DNA from: Microvirga sesbaniae
Lineage (GTDB): Bacteria; Pseudomonadota; Alphaproteobacteria; Rhizobiales; Beijerinckiaceae
Direction: 5' to 3'
Length of the DNA stretch: 64,000 nt
NCBI RefSeq assembly: GCF_025460805.1
Contig: NZ_JAMXFJ010000014.1
Span: 1-64,000, forward strand
The notes below the pieces were generated by a model. That model was given only the letters and a program-made list of their open reading frames with translations, did no database searches and was not told the DNA's origin. A program made the position numbers and the translations under genes. Every line of letters begins with the position of its first letter. The first letter of the stretch is position 1. This document shows, one piece after another, positions 45,181 through 54,375 of the stretch.

Positions 45181-46679
45181 CAGCCGAAGAACCCATGCAT
45201 CCACCAGCGACCGCCCTCGGCCATAGGGGCATCGCGGAAGATCCAGAACCGGCCGCCCCGATCGGTTTCGATGCGATAATAGTCCCGAGAGGGGCCATCC
45301 TTATCTCCGGCCCACCACTCCGGCGCGATCCGTTCCGGACCATCAGCATGGATCACCTTATGCCGGACCTTGCGCCAGACGATGAGGGCAGGGGGGTGAT
45401 CCGGGACAAGTGCCGTCGCCACCACGTGCTCCGGCGGATCGAGCAGACGGGGCGGTCGCGGCAAGTTTTCGGGCCAGACTTCCCCAGTCGGCGGAGCGAG
45501 CGGTGAGATCCGCTTTACCATCCGCTCAGGCACCAGGGTCTGAACAGGGGCCAGGCGATAGACGCGGGCGCTGCCCACTTTCGCGCTGAGCCGGTCAACA
45601 AGACGGCTCAGGTCCACATCCTGCGTTTCAGCGGCATCGATGCCCCTGGCCTCCACCTGCGCTTCGGCGAATGGCTCGACCTTGCTCGCCACAAGAACCA
45701 TCTCCTCAATGCCGAAGCCTGGATCGATTGTTTCCAGTCGCTCATCAAAGAGTTTCGCAAGGTGGGCGTACTCCCGGGTCGCTTTGGCCGTGCCAACCCG
45801 CAGCGAGGCCCCCTTCTGGTCGACCCGGCGGAGGATCAAATCCAATCGCCGCACACCCTGACCTCGTTTGACAAGCTGGCCGCACAGGTCCTCGGCCAAA
45901 TGCCTGACCACCTGCTGAAGATGCTCCAGCCGGCCAATCGGCTCCGCAAAGGCGCGGCTCGCCATTGCCGTTTCGTGCGGGATCAGCGGGTTGATCGGTT
46001 CAAAGGCATGACCCAGCGCCTGGTCGAGCCTGAGCGCCACGTCTTTCCCGAAGCGGCGAACCATCGGCGCCCGGGGCATGGCCGCAAGCTGACCGACACG
46101 ATCGACCCCAAGCTTTTGCATCGTGGCCACGGTCTGGGAAGGGATCCTCAAGGCGGCGACCGGCAAGGTTGCTACGGCCTCGACACTTCGGCCCACTGGA
46201 ATAATCCCTCCGCCTCGAAAGCGGGCGGCTGCCCATGCAGTCCCCGGCGCATCGGCAATCGCAGCCTTCGCGTTGATCCCCTGACCCGACAGACGACCCA
46301 AGAGGTGCTCAAGCAGCTTCTCCTCGCTGCCAAAGAGATGGGCCACACCCGCGATGTCGATCCAAACTCCGTCCGGCGGATCGAGGGCGACGACCGGTGA
46401 AAAGGCGATCGCCCACCGTGCCAACCGCTCCAATGCGGCCCTGTCCTCCTCTGGCGTGGCATCAACCACATGGAGGTTCGGAACACGGGCTTGTGCCTGG
46501 GCAATGGGAAGTCCTGGACCGAGACCCAACTCCAATGCCTTGGGGCAGGCGCACCCGATCCGCCGGGCTGATCCGATTGATACGGCCGTGACCAGAGGCT
46601 CGTCGGGAGGAGGGCCACCATGCCGCCTGACCCGATCTGTTGACCAGGTCGGAAGATACACGGACACCATCCGCCTCAT
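45180..46679 (-). CDS. imuB: ImuB, Y-family-like mutagenesis protein
   Basis: The 499-residue protein starts [20 protein letters not shown], the ImuB N-terminus. The Y-family fold (palm, fingers, thumb, little finger) runs to about residue 340, and the C-terminal ImuB domain holds [12 protein letters not shown], then [19 protein letters not shown]-family catalytic acids are missing at the usual places, as in other ImuB proteins, which act as adaptors rather than polymerases. The usual QLxLF clamp-binding motif is degenerate here ([13 protein letters not shown] at about 365-377). imuA, normally just upstream, is absent: the next gene upstream faces away. Confidence 0.9.
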   Translation of the reverse strand: MRRMVSVYLPTWSTDRVRRHGGPPPDEPLVTAVSIGSARRIGCACPKALELGLGPGLPIAQAQARVPNLHVVDATPEEDRAALERLARWAIAFSPVVALDPPDGVWIDIAGVAHLFGSEEKLLEHLLGRLSGQGINAKAAIADAPGTAWAAARFRGGGIIPVGRSVEAVATLPVAALRIPSQTVATMQKLGVDRVGQLAAMPRAPMVRRFGKDVALRLDQALGHAFEPINPLIPHETAMASRAFAEPIGRLEHLQQVVRHLAEDLCGQLVKRGQGVRRLDLILRRVDQKGASLRVGTAKATREYAHLAKLFDERLETIDPGFGIEEMVLVASKVEPFAEAQVEARGIDAAETQDVDLSRLVDRLSAKVGSARVYRLAPVQTLVPERMVKRISPLAPPTGEVWPENLPRPPRLLDPPEHVVATALVPDHPPALIVWRKVRHKVIHADGPERIAPEWWAGDKDGPSRDYYRIETDRGGRFWIFRDAPMAEGGRWWMHGFFG

Positions 46680-46762
46680 TCAAACCCCCTGCGCCAACCT
46701 TCAGACAAAGCAATCCCGACAGGAGGATCGGCACTACGCGGCCGATTCACTCCAGTTTCGCG

Positions 46763-46777
46763 GAACATAAGGCGAAC
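46763..46777 (-). promoter_or_regulatory. LexA (SOS) box
   Basis: GAAC (46763-46766), seven bases, GAAC (46774-46777): an exact match to the alphaproteobacterial LexA site GTTC-N7-GTTC when read on the reverse strand. It lies 84 bases upstream of the imuB start at 46679 and 154 bases upstream of the forward helicase start at 46931, so it could act on either. Confidence 0.8.
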
Positions 46778-46930
46778 GTCGGAGGCGAGGAATAGGATCC
46801 CTTTGAACAGGAGTCAGTCCTGTGAATAGCGTGAACAAATCAGGATCATCCATGATTTGTTTACCCTTAACTCAGCGGTCGCCAAATCGCGGAGACACCG
46901 TGCCAACTGGGCGAGGGTCTGCTATAAAAG

Positions 46931-49300
46931 GTGGAAAGTACGCAAATCATTTCTGATTTCAGAAACGAAATTCAGGGGCCTTTCACGCCGATGCAACAGG
47001 CAGAACTCGCTTCTCCCGCAGATCCCGTTGTGACATTTATCACCGACGCCTACCGGGCCCTGACGGATCTCGGATTGCGAAATAAGATGATTTCGCTTCC
47101 GGCCGCGAGCTCACGTGGGCGTTCGATTGACCTCGCCGTTGATCCAGACTCGTTGGTCTCACTACTCTCACAGCAAGAGACTCGCTGGAAAATCGGATCT
47201 GACCAACTGCCGCTGGCTCGAGAGTCCCAACGCTCAGCGGCGGAGCTTCGCCGCTCGATCATATCGTTGATAGCCGATGCGGAGATCGTCGCCAGCGAAC
47301 AAGGCATCGAAACCCGCCGGCTGGGCATAGGAGCAATCGAGTGGAAGGACGCCGATGGTGAGATCCGAATGGCTCCTTTGTTTACCATGCCAGTAACGGT
47401 CGCAAACGACCTCACGATTGCTCAGGCTGGACCTTTAGAGCCGAACGAGACATTTCCACTCTTCGCAGCTTCGTTTGGATGTACGGTTGGGATCGACCCA
47501 ACAAAACTTCCCTCTCGCGCATTGGCAGTGAAGGCCCACACGGTCGAACCAGTAAAAGCCGGTGGCATAGCAGTTCTGGGGTATAAGGCGCGTGTGAACC
47601 TTAACCTCTATGCTGGCAAAAGCGCGGCGATGCACCGAGCCGTGGATCTTTCCGCTCGGCCGCACTTGGCCGAAGTTGGTGCACTTCGTATTCTTGCAGG
47701 CCTACATGCAGCGAGCCCGAGAAATCATCTCGAAACATCAAACCTGCATATCGTCGATGCCGACTTAAGCCAGGACGAGGCCGTCACTGCCGCCAGGGCA
47801 GGGGAGTCCTTCGTCCTTCAGGGCCCGCCCGGAGCAGGCAAGTCGCAAACTATCGTCAACGTCGTTGCTAATCTGCTTAATGACGGGAAGCGCGTCCTTG
47901 TCTCGGCCGAGAAAACCGCCGCATTGGAAGTCATTGCCGATCGCTGGCCGAAGAACGCTCAAAACGTTGTGGGCCCAGTCCTTCTCACTGAGGGAGGAAC
48001 ACCATTGGGACCCGAAGCTCAGTTCGCCGTCGCAACCCCAGCAGTCGCAGCCCTGAAAATTCCTCCTGGCGTCTCATTCGACACCCTGATCGTTGATGAG
48101 GCATCTCAGATGAGGCTAGCTCATTCCGCTGTCGTCGCCGCGTTGGCGGACCAGATCATCGTTATTGGTGACTCACAGCAGATGGCGCCGAGCAACCTGT
48201 TCGCACGTGTCGGCCAGACCCAAGTTTCGGCAACCATGATCCGTAGTCTCCTGGATCACGCCGTCGCCTCAAACATGCCGTCACGGGTCCTCAAACAGCA
48301 TTACCGCTCCAAGCACGAGAGCCTCATCCTCTTCTCGAACAAGAACTACTATGGAGGCCAGCTCGATATCATTCCGTCTCCACTGCGCAACGGATCCCTC
48401 GGAACTACCTTTAAATTCGTACCCGACGCGATCTACGACCGAGGCGGAGCCGGCGATAACGTTGTTGAAGCAAATGCCTTGATCTCGGATGCACTAGAGA
48501 TCGCGAAGGAGAACAACTTCCGAAGGAGAAATCCACTGGGGGGCACGCCTCGCTCTGTGGGCATTATCACGCTGAATGAAAATCAGCGCGATCTTATCCT
48601 TACCCAGCTTCCGGAAGCGCTGGAAGGACAGGGCCTATCCGAGCTCGACCTAGCCGGAACAAACGGGCACGAGAGGCACTTCGTCAAAGCTCTTGAGAAT
48701 GTCCAAGGCGATGAGCGCGACATTGTTCTAGTTTCAACAACTTATGGCCGAGACCGGAAGCAACGATTCATCGCCAATCTTGGCGTACTCTCACAGCCTG
48801 GGGCTGCGAACCGAGTCAACGTGCTTGCGACCCGCTCGAAATGGAAGACAGTTGTCTACCATTCATTCGACTTGGAGTTGCTAGACGATGCCAACAGTGA
48901 TGGCGCCCGGGCACTGAGGCGTTACTGGAAAGAATGTCAAAACGGCTCGGTTATCGATCCAGCCATTCTTCCCCTCGAAGCTAACGATCCTAGTGATGAT
49001 CTCGAGGTAGCTTTCCGCCTGATGCAGAAGCGGCTTAAGTTCGAACGGTACTTCGTTCACAAGTTCCCGCGCTTCTTGGCTGGATTCGAAAAAGATGACC
49101 CACAGCGGTACGTCATAAGCTTCTACATCACGGGACTTCATTCGCCTCTGCAAGAGGCTTCGGACATTGCTCGCATCAAGAACGCTGGATGGCAGCTCTG
49201 CCGCATCCCGATCGACGAGTGGCGAGCCGACCCAGAGAAAATGGCCGATGGCGTCTACCGCGTCATGTCCAAGGCCTCGCTGGTGAAAATCGACCTGTAG
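46931..49300 (+). CDS. Compact SF1 (Upf1/DUF4011-like) helicase
   Basis: The N-terminal block DPVVTFITDAYRALTDLGLR resembles the DUF4011 entry domain of large SF1 helicases. Motif I is GPPGAGKSQT (about residues 298-307), motif II DEASQM (about 387-392), motif III GDSQQMAPSN (about 413-422), then QHYRSKHESL (motif IV region), NVQGDERDIVLVS (V) and NRVNVLATRSK (VI). Only about 85 residues separate motifs I and II; related DUF4011 helicases carry several hundred there. The C-terminal 120 residues (RYFVHKFPRFLAGFEKDDPQ and on) look like the restriction-endonuclease-like tail of that family. The GTG at 46931 follows a weak site. It is the first gene of an all-forward island. Confidence 0.8.
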   Translation: MESTQIISDFRNEIQGPFTPMQQAELASPADPVVTFITDAYRALTDLGLRNKMISLPAASSRGRSIDLAVDPDSLVSLLSQQETRWKIGSDQLPLARESQRSAAELRRSIISLIADAEIVASEQGIETRRLGIGAIEWKDADGEIRMAPLFTMPVTVANDLTIAQAGPLEPNETFPLFAASFGCTVGIDPTKLPSRALAVKAHTVEPVKAGGIAVLGYKARVNLNLYAGKSAAMHRAVDLSARPHLAEVGALRILAGLHAASPRNHLETSNLHIVDADLSQDEAVTAARAGESFVLQGPPGAGKSQTIVNVVANLLNDGKRVLVSAEKTAALEVIADRWPKNAQNVVGPVLLTEGGTPLGPEAQFAVATPAVAALKIPPGVSFDTLIVDEASQMRLAHSAVVAALADQIIVIGDSQQMAPSNLFARVGQTQVSATMIRSLLDHAVASNMPSRVLKQHYRSKHESLILFSNKNYYGGQLDIIPSPLRNGSLGTTFKFVPDAIYDRGGAGDNVVEANALISDALEIAKENNFRRRNPLGGTPRSVGIITLNENQRDLILTQLPEALEGQGLSELDLAGTNGHERHFVKALENVQGDERDIVLVSTTYGRDRKQRFIANLGVLSQPGAANRVNVLATRSKWKTVVYHSFDLELLDDANSDGARALRRYWKECQNGSVIDPAILPLEANDPSDDLEVAFRLMQKRLKFERYFVHKFPRFLAGFEKDDPQRYVISFYITGLHSPLQEASDIARIKNAGWQLCRIPIDEWRADPEKMADGVYRVMSKASLVKIDL

Positions 49301-49417
49301 GTAACGCAGATGGGCCGGCCCAACATATTGAAATCGCATGCGGAATCTCCGAACAGGTTCCATAACGTATCTTATGCGAAATTATAACGTTGCGCCTCAA
49401 CGAACAAGAGATCAGCC

Positions 49418-49810
49418 TTGAGTCCCTCCCCCAGAGTTCGTGCCTCGATCCGGAAGAAAGTCGACAACCTCACGGCTGTCCTTTCGGCAATGCTGGAGAT
49501 GACCGAGGACGGTTTTGATTCAATGAAGAAGTTGAAAGTTCAACGTCCCTTCAGACGATCAAAGCTAACGCGGCTTCGCCGAGAGTTCTTAGTCCTCCAG
49601 CAAGGCGCACTCGCTGCGGATAATCCGATGCCGGACATCGCTGCAGGCAAAGAGATGGCTGCTGCGATCAGCCAGTTGTACACCCAATTAATGGATGGCC
49701 TCGAAGCCCATTATCGAAGTTATACGACGAAGACCGGGAAAGAGCTGCTGAAGGTGCTCAATAGCATGCGGCGGTGCTTCGCATCCGTAGCCCGCGAGGC
49801 GCTTCCCTAG
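49418..49810 (+). CDS. Small helical protein A of the helicase/kinase island
   Basis: The 130-residue helical protein starts at a TTG at 49418 with AAGAG upstream. The layout ASIRKKVDNLTAVLSAML, then FRRSKLTRLRREF, is shared in order with the 49856 product (I...L..ML, PF-RS, R-E), so the two are diverged paralogues. The function is unknown. Confidence 0.55.
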   Translation: MSPSPRVRASIRKKVDNLTAVLSAMLEMTEDGFDSMKKLKVQRPFRRSKLTRLRREFLVLQQGALAADNPMPDIAAGKEMAAAISQLYTQLMDGLEAHYRSYTTKTGKELLKVLNSMRRCFASVAREALP

Positions 49811-49855
49811 ACGTATTTAGTCTCACAACCCTTCACAATTCGAAGCGAGAAGAAA

Positions 49856-50248
49856 ATGATCAACTCACCTGAAAGCAATCGGCCTCTCGGCTCAAGAATA
49901 GCTGAGATCAACCAAACCTTGAGCGAAATGCTTGCCCGAAACGAGGCGTTGTACGCCATGATGGAGGAGTTGAACCTTAAAGCTCCCTTCGACAGGTCGG
50001 ACTTCGACTGGACACGGGAGGAGATCACAACATTGCACAACCGCCTCCAAGCAGCGAGCGGTCCAAACTCTCTTGCTGGATTGGTCGTAAACCACGCAAA
50101 CCTCTTAGGCGCGAAATATCTTCGGCTCGTTGATTGCATTGAAGCGGAAATTGCTCGGCAAGCGCCCGAGCGTGCCAAAGCGCTTAAGGAGTGGCTTACT
50201 GGAATCCAACAGCACGACAGTGCAGTTGACACTAAGTCATGTCACTAA
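49856..50248 (+). CDS. Small helical protein B, paralogue of protein A
   Basis: The 130-residue helical protein begins MINSPESNRPLGSRIAEI. It shares with the 49418 product the sequence L-x-x-M-L, then L-x-x-P-F-x-R-S, and a similar spacing of helices. The weak ribosome binding site (GAAGAAA) may reflect coupling within the island. The function is unknown. Confidence 0.55.
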   Translation: MINSPESNRPLGSRIAEINQTLSEMLARNEALYAMMEELNLKAPFDRSDFDWTREEITTLHNRLQAASGPNSLAGLVVNHANLLGAKYLRLVDCIEAEIARQAPERAKALKEWLTGIQQHDSAVDTKSCH

Positions 50249-50273
50249 CTGCCGCGGTTAATAGGAAAATTCG

Positions 50274-50660
50274 ATGAATACCCTCCCTCCCGTGACAGAC
50301 CTTCACATTGCTCCGCTCTCATCCGACATCCTGATGAATGAGATCGAAACGCTCTGGGGGCTTCAAATCGGCATCCTCGACGAAATCGATGAGCAAATCG
50401 AGGCGGCCGAAGACATGGGCGCCGAAACCCACATGTTAGAAACACGGACTGAGGAGTTGCGGGACGAGATAGTGACCACGTTCTCCCGTCTCAGAAGCGC
50501 CGGGAACAACGACGCCGCATGGGAACGGGCGTTCCTCCGAGCTGGAGCCTTGTATGAGGAACTTGTCAGCTTTCGCACGCTGGTTAGTTCGGAAGTCATG
50601 CTGATCGCAGGGGCAGCCGAACTACAGGAGGCAACCCCGCCACTGGCGTTCCTCCATTAA
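50274..50660 (+). CDS. Small helical protein C of the helicase/kinase island
   Basis: The 128-residue acidic, helical protein has AGGAAAA before the ATG at 50274. It may be a more distant relative of the two upstream proteins, but no motif is clear. It precedes the membrane/HhH gene by 55 bases. Confidence 0.55.
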   Translation: MNTLPPVTDLHIAPLSSDILMNEIETLWGLQIGILDEIDEQIEAAEDMGAETHMLETRTEELRDEIVTTFSRLRSAGNNDAAWERAFLRAGALYEELVSFRTLVSSEVMLIAGAAELQEATPPLAFLH

Positions 50661-50715
50661 GGCCTCATCCCAGGCCCTTCCGCTTCGTCAGAGCATCCAG
50701 CCGCCCAGAGAAACG

Positions 50716-51621
50716 ATGACAGCCGATTTCGAGTCCCTTTGGGAACGGGTCGAGGCAATTCCTCACCCAGGGCCCGCGCCGAAGCCGCAAGCTTCTACGA
50801 TCCTCCCGTCACGCCAGGCGCGTTTCTATCGGCGCCTCCTTGATGGCCGCCAGGTCACCCTCGCCCTTGCCTGGACAGCTTTCATCCTTCTCCCGATCCT
50901 CAGCATCGCTGGAGGAGACCCAGTATCGCTATGGTCTATTGGAGGGGTCGGACTCCTCTGTCTCTGCTGCGTCCTGGCAATTCCTACAGACACCAGTGCC
51001 TTCCAGAAGCGGCTCCAAGCTGCCGAGGCCGAATGGAAGAGCGTCGAGGCCGAATGGGAGCAATGCGCTGGACCGCGATCCTTCGACACCAAGAAACTCC
51101 AACTGCTGGACCTCCGGAATGAGTGGAACAGCCTTCCCGATCAGGAAGAGGAGAAGATGGAGGCTCTCAGGGACGTCCAATGGGACACCCAGCGTCAGCA
51201 GTTTCTATCAGGGTTCCCAATTCATGAGGCCGATATCTTCAATATAGGTGACCCGCGTCTGAAAGCTCTCCAAGACGCGAAGGTCAAGACGGCAGCCGAC
51301 ATCCCGGCCGAGGAAAACCTTTCGCGCATCCAGGGTATTGGTCCCTCAATCGCGAAAACCTTGGTCGATTGGCGCAGAACGCTGCAGAGCGGATTCCAAT
51401 TCGATCCTGCCGAGCCACTCCTGCCCGTGCAGGTCGATGGAGTTAAGGCGGATATCGCGGCACAAGCCAGAGATCTGGAACTCCAGCTTAGGCTCGGGAT
51501 CGCGGACCTCGAGAAAACGCTCGCACGGATCAAGAAGGTTCGCTCGCGTGGCGCAGAAATCTTGAGCCTGGAATTCGACCGATACCAGAAGGCGCGCAAC
51601 GAGGTATCTCTCCTCTCATAA
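50716..51621 (+). CDS. Membrane protein with coiled coil and helix-hairpin-helix domain
   Basis: The N-terminal ADFESLWERVEAI block (residues 3-15) is followed by two membrane helices (about 52-95), a coiled coil (KRLQAAEAEWKSVEAEWEQ), and a helix-hairpin-helix (LSRIQGIGPSIAKTLVDWRR, about 207-226). The whole protein is colinear with residues of about 370-665 of the kinase-like product at 51801, so it is a stand-alone copy of that module. HhH domains bind DNA non-specifically; the membrane anchor would place it at the envelope. Confidence 0.7.
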   Translation: MTADFESLWERVEAIPHPGPAPKPQASTILPSRQARFYRRLLDGRQVTLALAWTAFILLPILSIAGGDPVSLWSIGGVGLLCLCCVLAIPTDTSAFQKRLQAAEAEWKSVEAEWEQCAGPRSFDTKKLQLLDLRNEWNSLPDQEEEKMEALRDVQWDTQRQQFLSGFPIHEADIFNIGDPRLKALQDAKVKTAADIPAEENLSRIQGIGPSIAKTLVDWRRTLQSGFQFDPAEPLLPVQVDGVKADIAAQARDLELQLRLGIADLEKTLARIKKVRSRGAEILSLEFDRYQKARNEVSLLS

Positions 51622-51800
51622 CCGTAGGGCTACGACGCTCGCAATGATCTGCCGCACGAAATTAGCCGCCGAATAGGCGCAAAGCGGCTGGCGTTTACGC
51701 TGTTTTAAATCGTAAATTCCAATTAACAGATCGATCCTCTATCGTGCCCATCGCATTCACCTGAATGTAAATCGGCCGCGTCACATGAGGACCTTACGCG

Positions 51801-53798
51801 ATGCATCTCAGCCCTGCCCTTCCAACGGACCGGCGGCTCCCTTCAGGCGAAAGCATCGCTGTTAACCTCAATGCACCCCGGGTGACTGACGAGGCTGGAG
51901 TACCATTCCCGCTCGGTGAAATGCTCTCCGATGAGAGCGGCGGAGCCGTCTATCGTGTGCCCGCCGACGGACGGCTTGCGGCCAAAGTCCTCCACGGCAG
52001 CCCTAGTGCGCACATGACTGCCCGGCTCAAGGGGATGCTGCAGCTCAACAACAGCGAACTAAGGAAGGTGACGGCCTGGCCGACAACCCTGCTCTATCCG
52101 AAGGATAGTCACGAGCCTATCGGGTTCCTGATGCCCTTGGTCAGAGGGCGGTTTCCCATCTCAACGCTCTCCAGCCCTAAGGGGCAGATCGAGCGCTTTC
52201 CTAATGCCGATTGGAGATTTCTTGTCAGGGTCTCGATCAATCTTGCTCGGGCATTCAACGCGGTGATCAAAGCCGGGTGCATCGTTGGAAACGTCAACCC
52301 TGCCAATATTCTGGTCGGACAGGATGCATCGGTCATTCTCACGGGCTGCGACACCTTCCAGATCGACATGATCGATTCTGTAGTCGGAGAAGCCGCGCAG
52401 GTAACGCTGCTTGCCCCCGAACTTCAAGACAAGCCCTTTGGTGGTCTGGTTCGCAGCGTTAACCATGACAATTTTGCCCTGGCTATTCTGATATTCCAGT
52501 TACTCTTTGCTGGCCGCCATCCCTTCGCAGGACGCTACCTCGGAGATGGTGACATGCCGATCTCGAGAGCGATCGCTGAGTTTCGCTTCCCATATGGCTC
52601 CCGTCGTAGCGTCCATCTAATGGAGCAGCCGCCAAAGACCCCATCCTTGTCAATTGTGGGCCCAGAGTTGGCCGCGTTGTTTGAGCGTGCGTTCGGAAAA
52701 CCTGCGGTCAAGGGCGGACGCCCGTCAGCGCGCGAGTGGATGGCTGCCCTCAGCCGACTAGAGCAAAATCTGAAGCCATGCCGCTCCGATGGATCCCATT
52801 GGCACCACACAGGAACCTCGTGCCCGTGGTGCCGGCTCTCATCCGACAACGGGACGGCCTCAAGTTTCATGGCTGAGGCAGTTGTCTTCGGAGAAAGCGC
52901 TGACTTTGAGACCCTCTGGCGGGAAGCCGAAACCCTCGACCCACCAGGTGAGGCGCCCAATGTCCTCAACCTTGACTCGGCTCCCTCGGAAGCGGCTCTA
53001 GCAGTCCGCCGCAAAGGGAACCTTGCCCATCTGGCCGCAGTGATCATCGGATTTGGCCTGATTACATTAGGCATCTTCACCAAGATTGAGGCCATTCACC
53101 CGATGTGGTTCATCGGTGCTGGGATCCTCGCATTCTTTGTCACCCACGGTCTGTTTGATACCGAGGACGACGAGGCTGCCATCAGGCGTCGCTTAGAGCG
53201 AGCAAAGCTCAAGTGGGAAGCTGCCGAGGCCGAGTGGACACTCAGGGCGAGTTCAGAAGAGTTCTCTCGTCAGAAGACCGTCCTTCAGGAGCTTCGCGAC
53301 GTTTGGGACCAGCTCCCAGCCCTCCGGAACCGCCGCCAAGAGGAGCTCAAAGACAATCATTGGGCGCTGCAAAGGAACCGCTACCTCGATGGCTACCGGA
53401 TTGCTGAGGCCAGGATAGAGGCTCTGACCACGGAACGGCAGATCTTCCTTGCCTCCTATGGGATCGAGACCGCTGCCGACATCGACATCAAGCGGTTCCA
53501 CGCCGTCCCCGGCCTGAGCAACCGCCTGCTCGAAAGCCTACTCTCCTGGCGGACTTCCATAGAGCGGGATTTCGTTTATGTCCCTACCCTGCCCGTTGAT
53601 CCCGCCGACGCCGCCCGGGTCGACCGGGAGATCATGTCCGAAAAGCGCCGGCTTGAAAGCCAGATCCGGAACGGTCTGGCTAGGCTGAAACAGGTCCGAA
53701 ACGAAATTGAGACTGCGCGAAGGACGCTCAAAGGACCGACCGAAGAGGCCTATCGCTACTATGCTCAGGCCCAGATCGATGCTGCGGTGCTTTCATAA
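51801..53798 (+). CDS. YegI-like protein kinase/pseudokinase fused to membrane/HhH module
   Basis: The N-terminal 320 residues have a protein-kinase fold: the ATP-binding lysine is in LAAKVLHG (K62), the catalytic-loop region reads VGNVNPANIL (about 163-172), and the metal-binding loop CDTFQI (about 182-187) matches the YegI-type D-S/T-F-Q. In YegI relatives the catalytic loop is G-D-V-N; here the Asp is Asn, so activity is doubtful. A CPWC and a pair of histidines (about 328-342) form a zinc-knuckle-like stretch. From about 370 on, ADFETLWREAETL, two membrane helices, a coiled coil and an HhH repeat the 50716 protein. Confidence 0.75.
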   Translation: MHLSPALPTDRRLPSGESIAVNLNAPRVTDEAGVPFPLGEMLSDESGGAVYRVPADGRLAAKVLHGSPSAHMTARLKGMLQLNNSELRKVTAWPTTLLYPKDSHEPIGFLMPLVRGRFPISTLSSPKGQIERFPNADWRFLVRVSINLARAFNAVIKAGCIVGNVNPANILVGQDASVILTGCDTFQIDMIDSVVGEAAQVTLLAPELQDKPFGGLVRSVNHDNFALAILIFQLLFAGRHPFAGRYLGDGDMPISRAIAEFRFPYGSRRSVHLMEQPPKTPSLSIVGPELAALFERAFGKPAVKGGRPSAREWMAALSRLEQNLKPCRSDGSHWHHTGTSCPWCRLSSDNGTASSFMAEAVVFGESADFETLWREAETLDPPGEAPNVLNLDSAPSEAALAVRRKGNLAHLAAVIIGFGLITLGIFTKIEAIHPMWFIGAGILAFFVTHGLFDTEDDEAAIRRRLERAKLKWEAAEAEWTLRASSEEFSRQKTVLQELRDVWDQLPALRNRRQEELKDNHWALQRNRYLDGYRIAEARIEALTTERQIFLASYGIETAADIDIKRFHAVPGLSNRLLESLLSWRTSIERDFVYVPTLPVDPADAARVDREIMSEKRRLESQIRNGLARLKQVRNEIETARRTLKGPTEEAYRYYAQAQIDAAVLS

Positions 53799-53884
53799 AG
53801 GAGTGCACCGCCCTCTTCCCACCCACAAGGGATAGAACAAGATCCACTTAGATCAGGTGATCACGAGATCCACTGACCAGAACC

Positions 53885-53904
53885 AAACCCCAAAATCTGG
53901 ATCC
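53885..53904 (+). repeat. 20-base repeat, copy 2
   Basis: The second copy of the 20-base element also found at 16073-16092 (one mismatch), again just before a small gene's ATG (53916). Confidence 0.55.
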
Positions 53905-53915
53905 GGAGACCTCCC

Positions 53916-54128
53916 ATGATCACTCGGCCCCTTCCGCGTCTGCAGCGGGCCATGAGCCTCGCTGGATTCAGTCAGTCCGAGGCGCATTCGGCCATCTATA
54001 CTCGCCGGACCTACAGAGATGACTTCCTGGCCGCTGCCGAAGCTATTTGCCACGTCGGCGGCGCCTCGAAGGCGATCCAATTCGCGATCCGGTGCAGGCA
54101 CATCGATCGACGCCGTCTTCTCTCCTGA
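53916..54128 (+). CDS. Possible small protein
   Basis: The 70-residue basic, helical frame has CCGGAGACC before its ATG. It contains LAGFSQSEAHSAIYTRRTYR. No homologue is recognised. The region from its stop to 54375 holds a short inverted repeat (CGCAA/TTGCG at 54227-54243) but no riboswitch I can identify. Confidence 0.4.
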   Translation: MITRPLPRLQRAMSLAGFSQSEAHSAIYTRRTYRDDFLAAAEAICHVGGASKAIQFAIRCRHIDRRRLLS

Positions 54129-54375
54129 GAGATCAAAGTGACGAAAATTAAGGACATTTTCGCCTTGATCCCTGTCAGGGCGTGATCGTCTTTGGAATTA
54201 TCTCGCACTTAAAGTACAAGTTATTTCGCAAATCATACTTGCGGTGTTCCAGAGCATCCTCTGGGTCGCTTCGAGTATGCCCTCCACTGGGAAGCGAAAG
54301 AACCTGAGACCCCTCATCAATGAGCCGCCCCTGCGGCCCGGAGATTGAGATCTCCGAAGTAAGGATTAGCCTACG

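Noticed and set aside
46462..46734. Possible ImuA upstream of imuB
   Set aside because: The 90-codon frame there overlaps imuB in another frame and shows no RecA/SulA-like motif.
54129..54375. Possible cobalamin riboswitch before nrdJ
   Set aside because: A B12-dependent enzyme made it worth looking, but the conserved B12-box and core elements are not seen; only a short inverted repeat is present.
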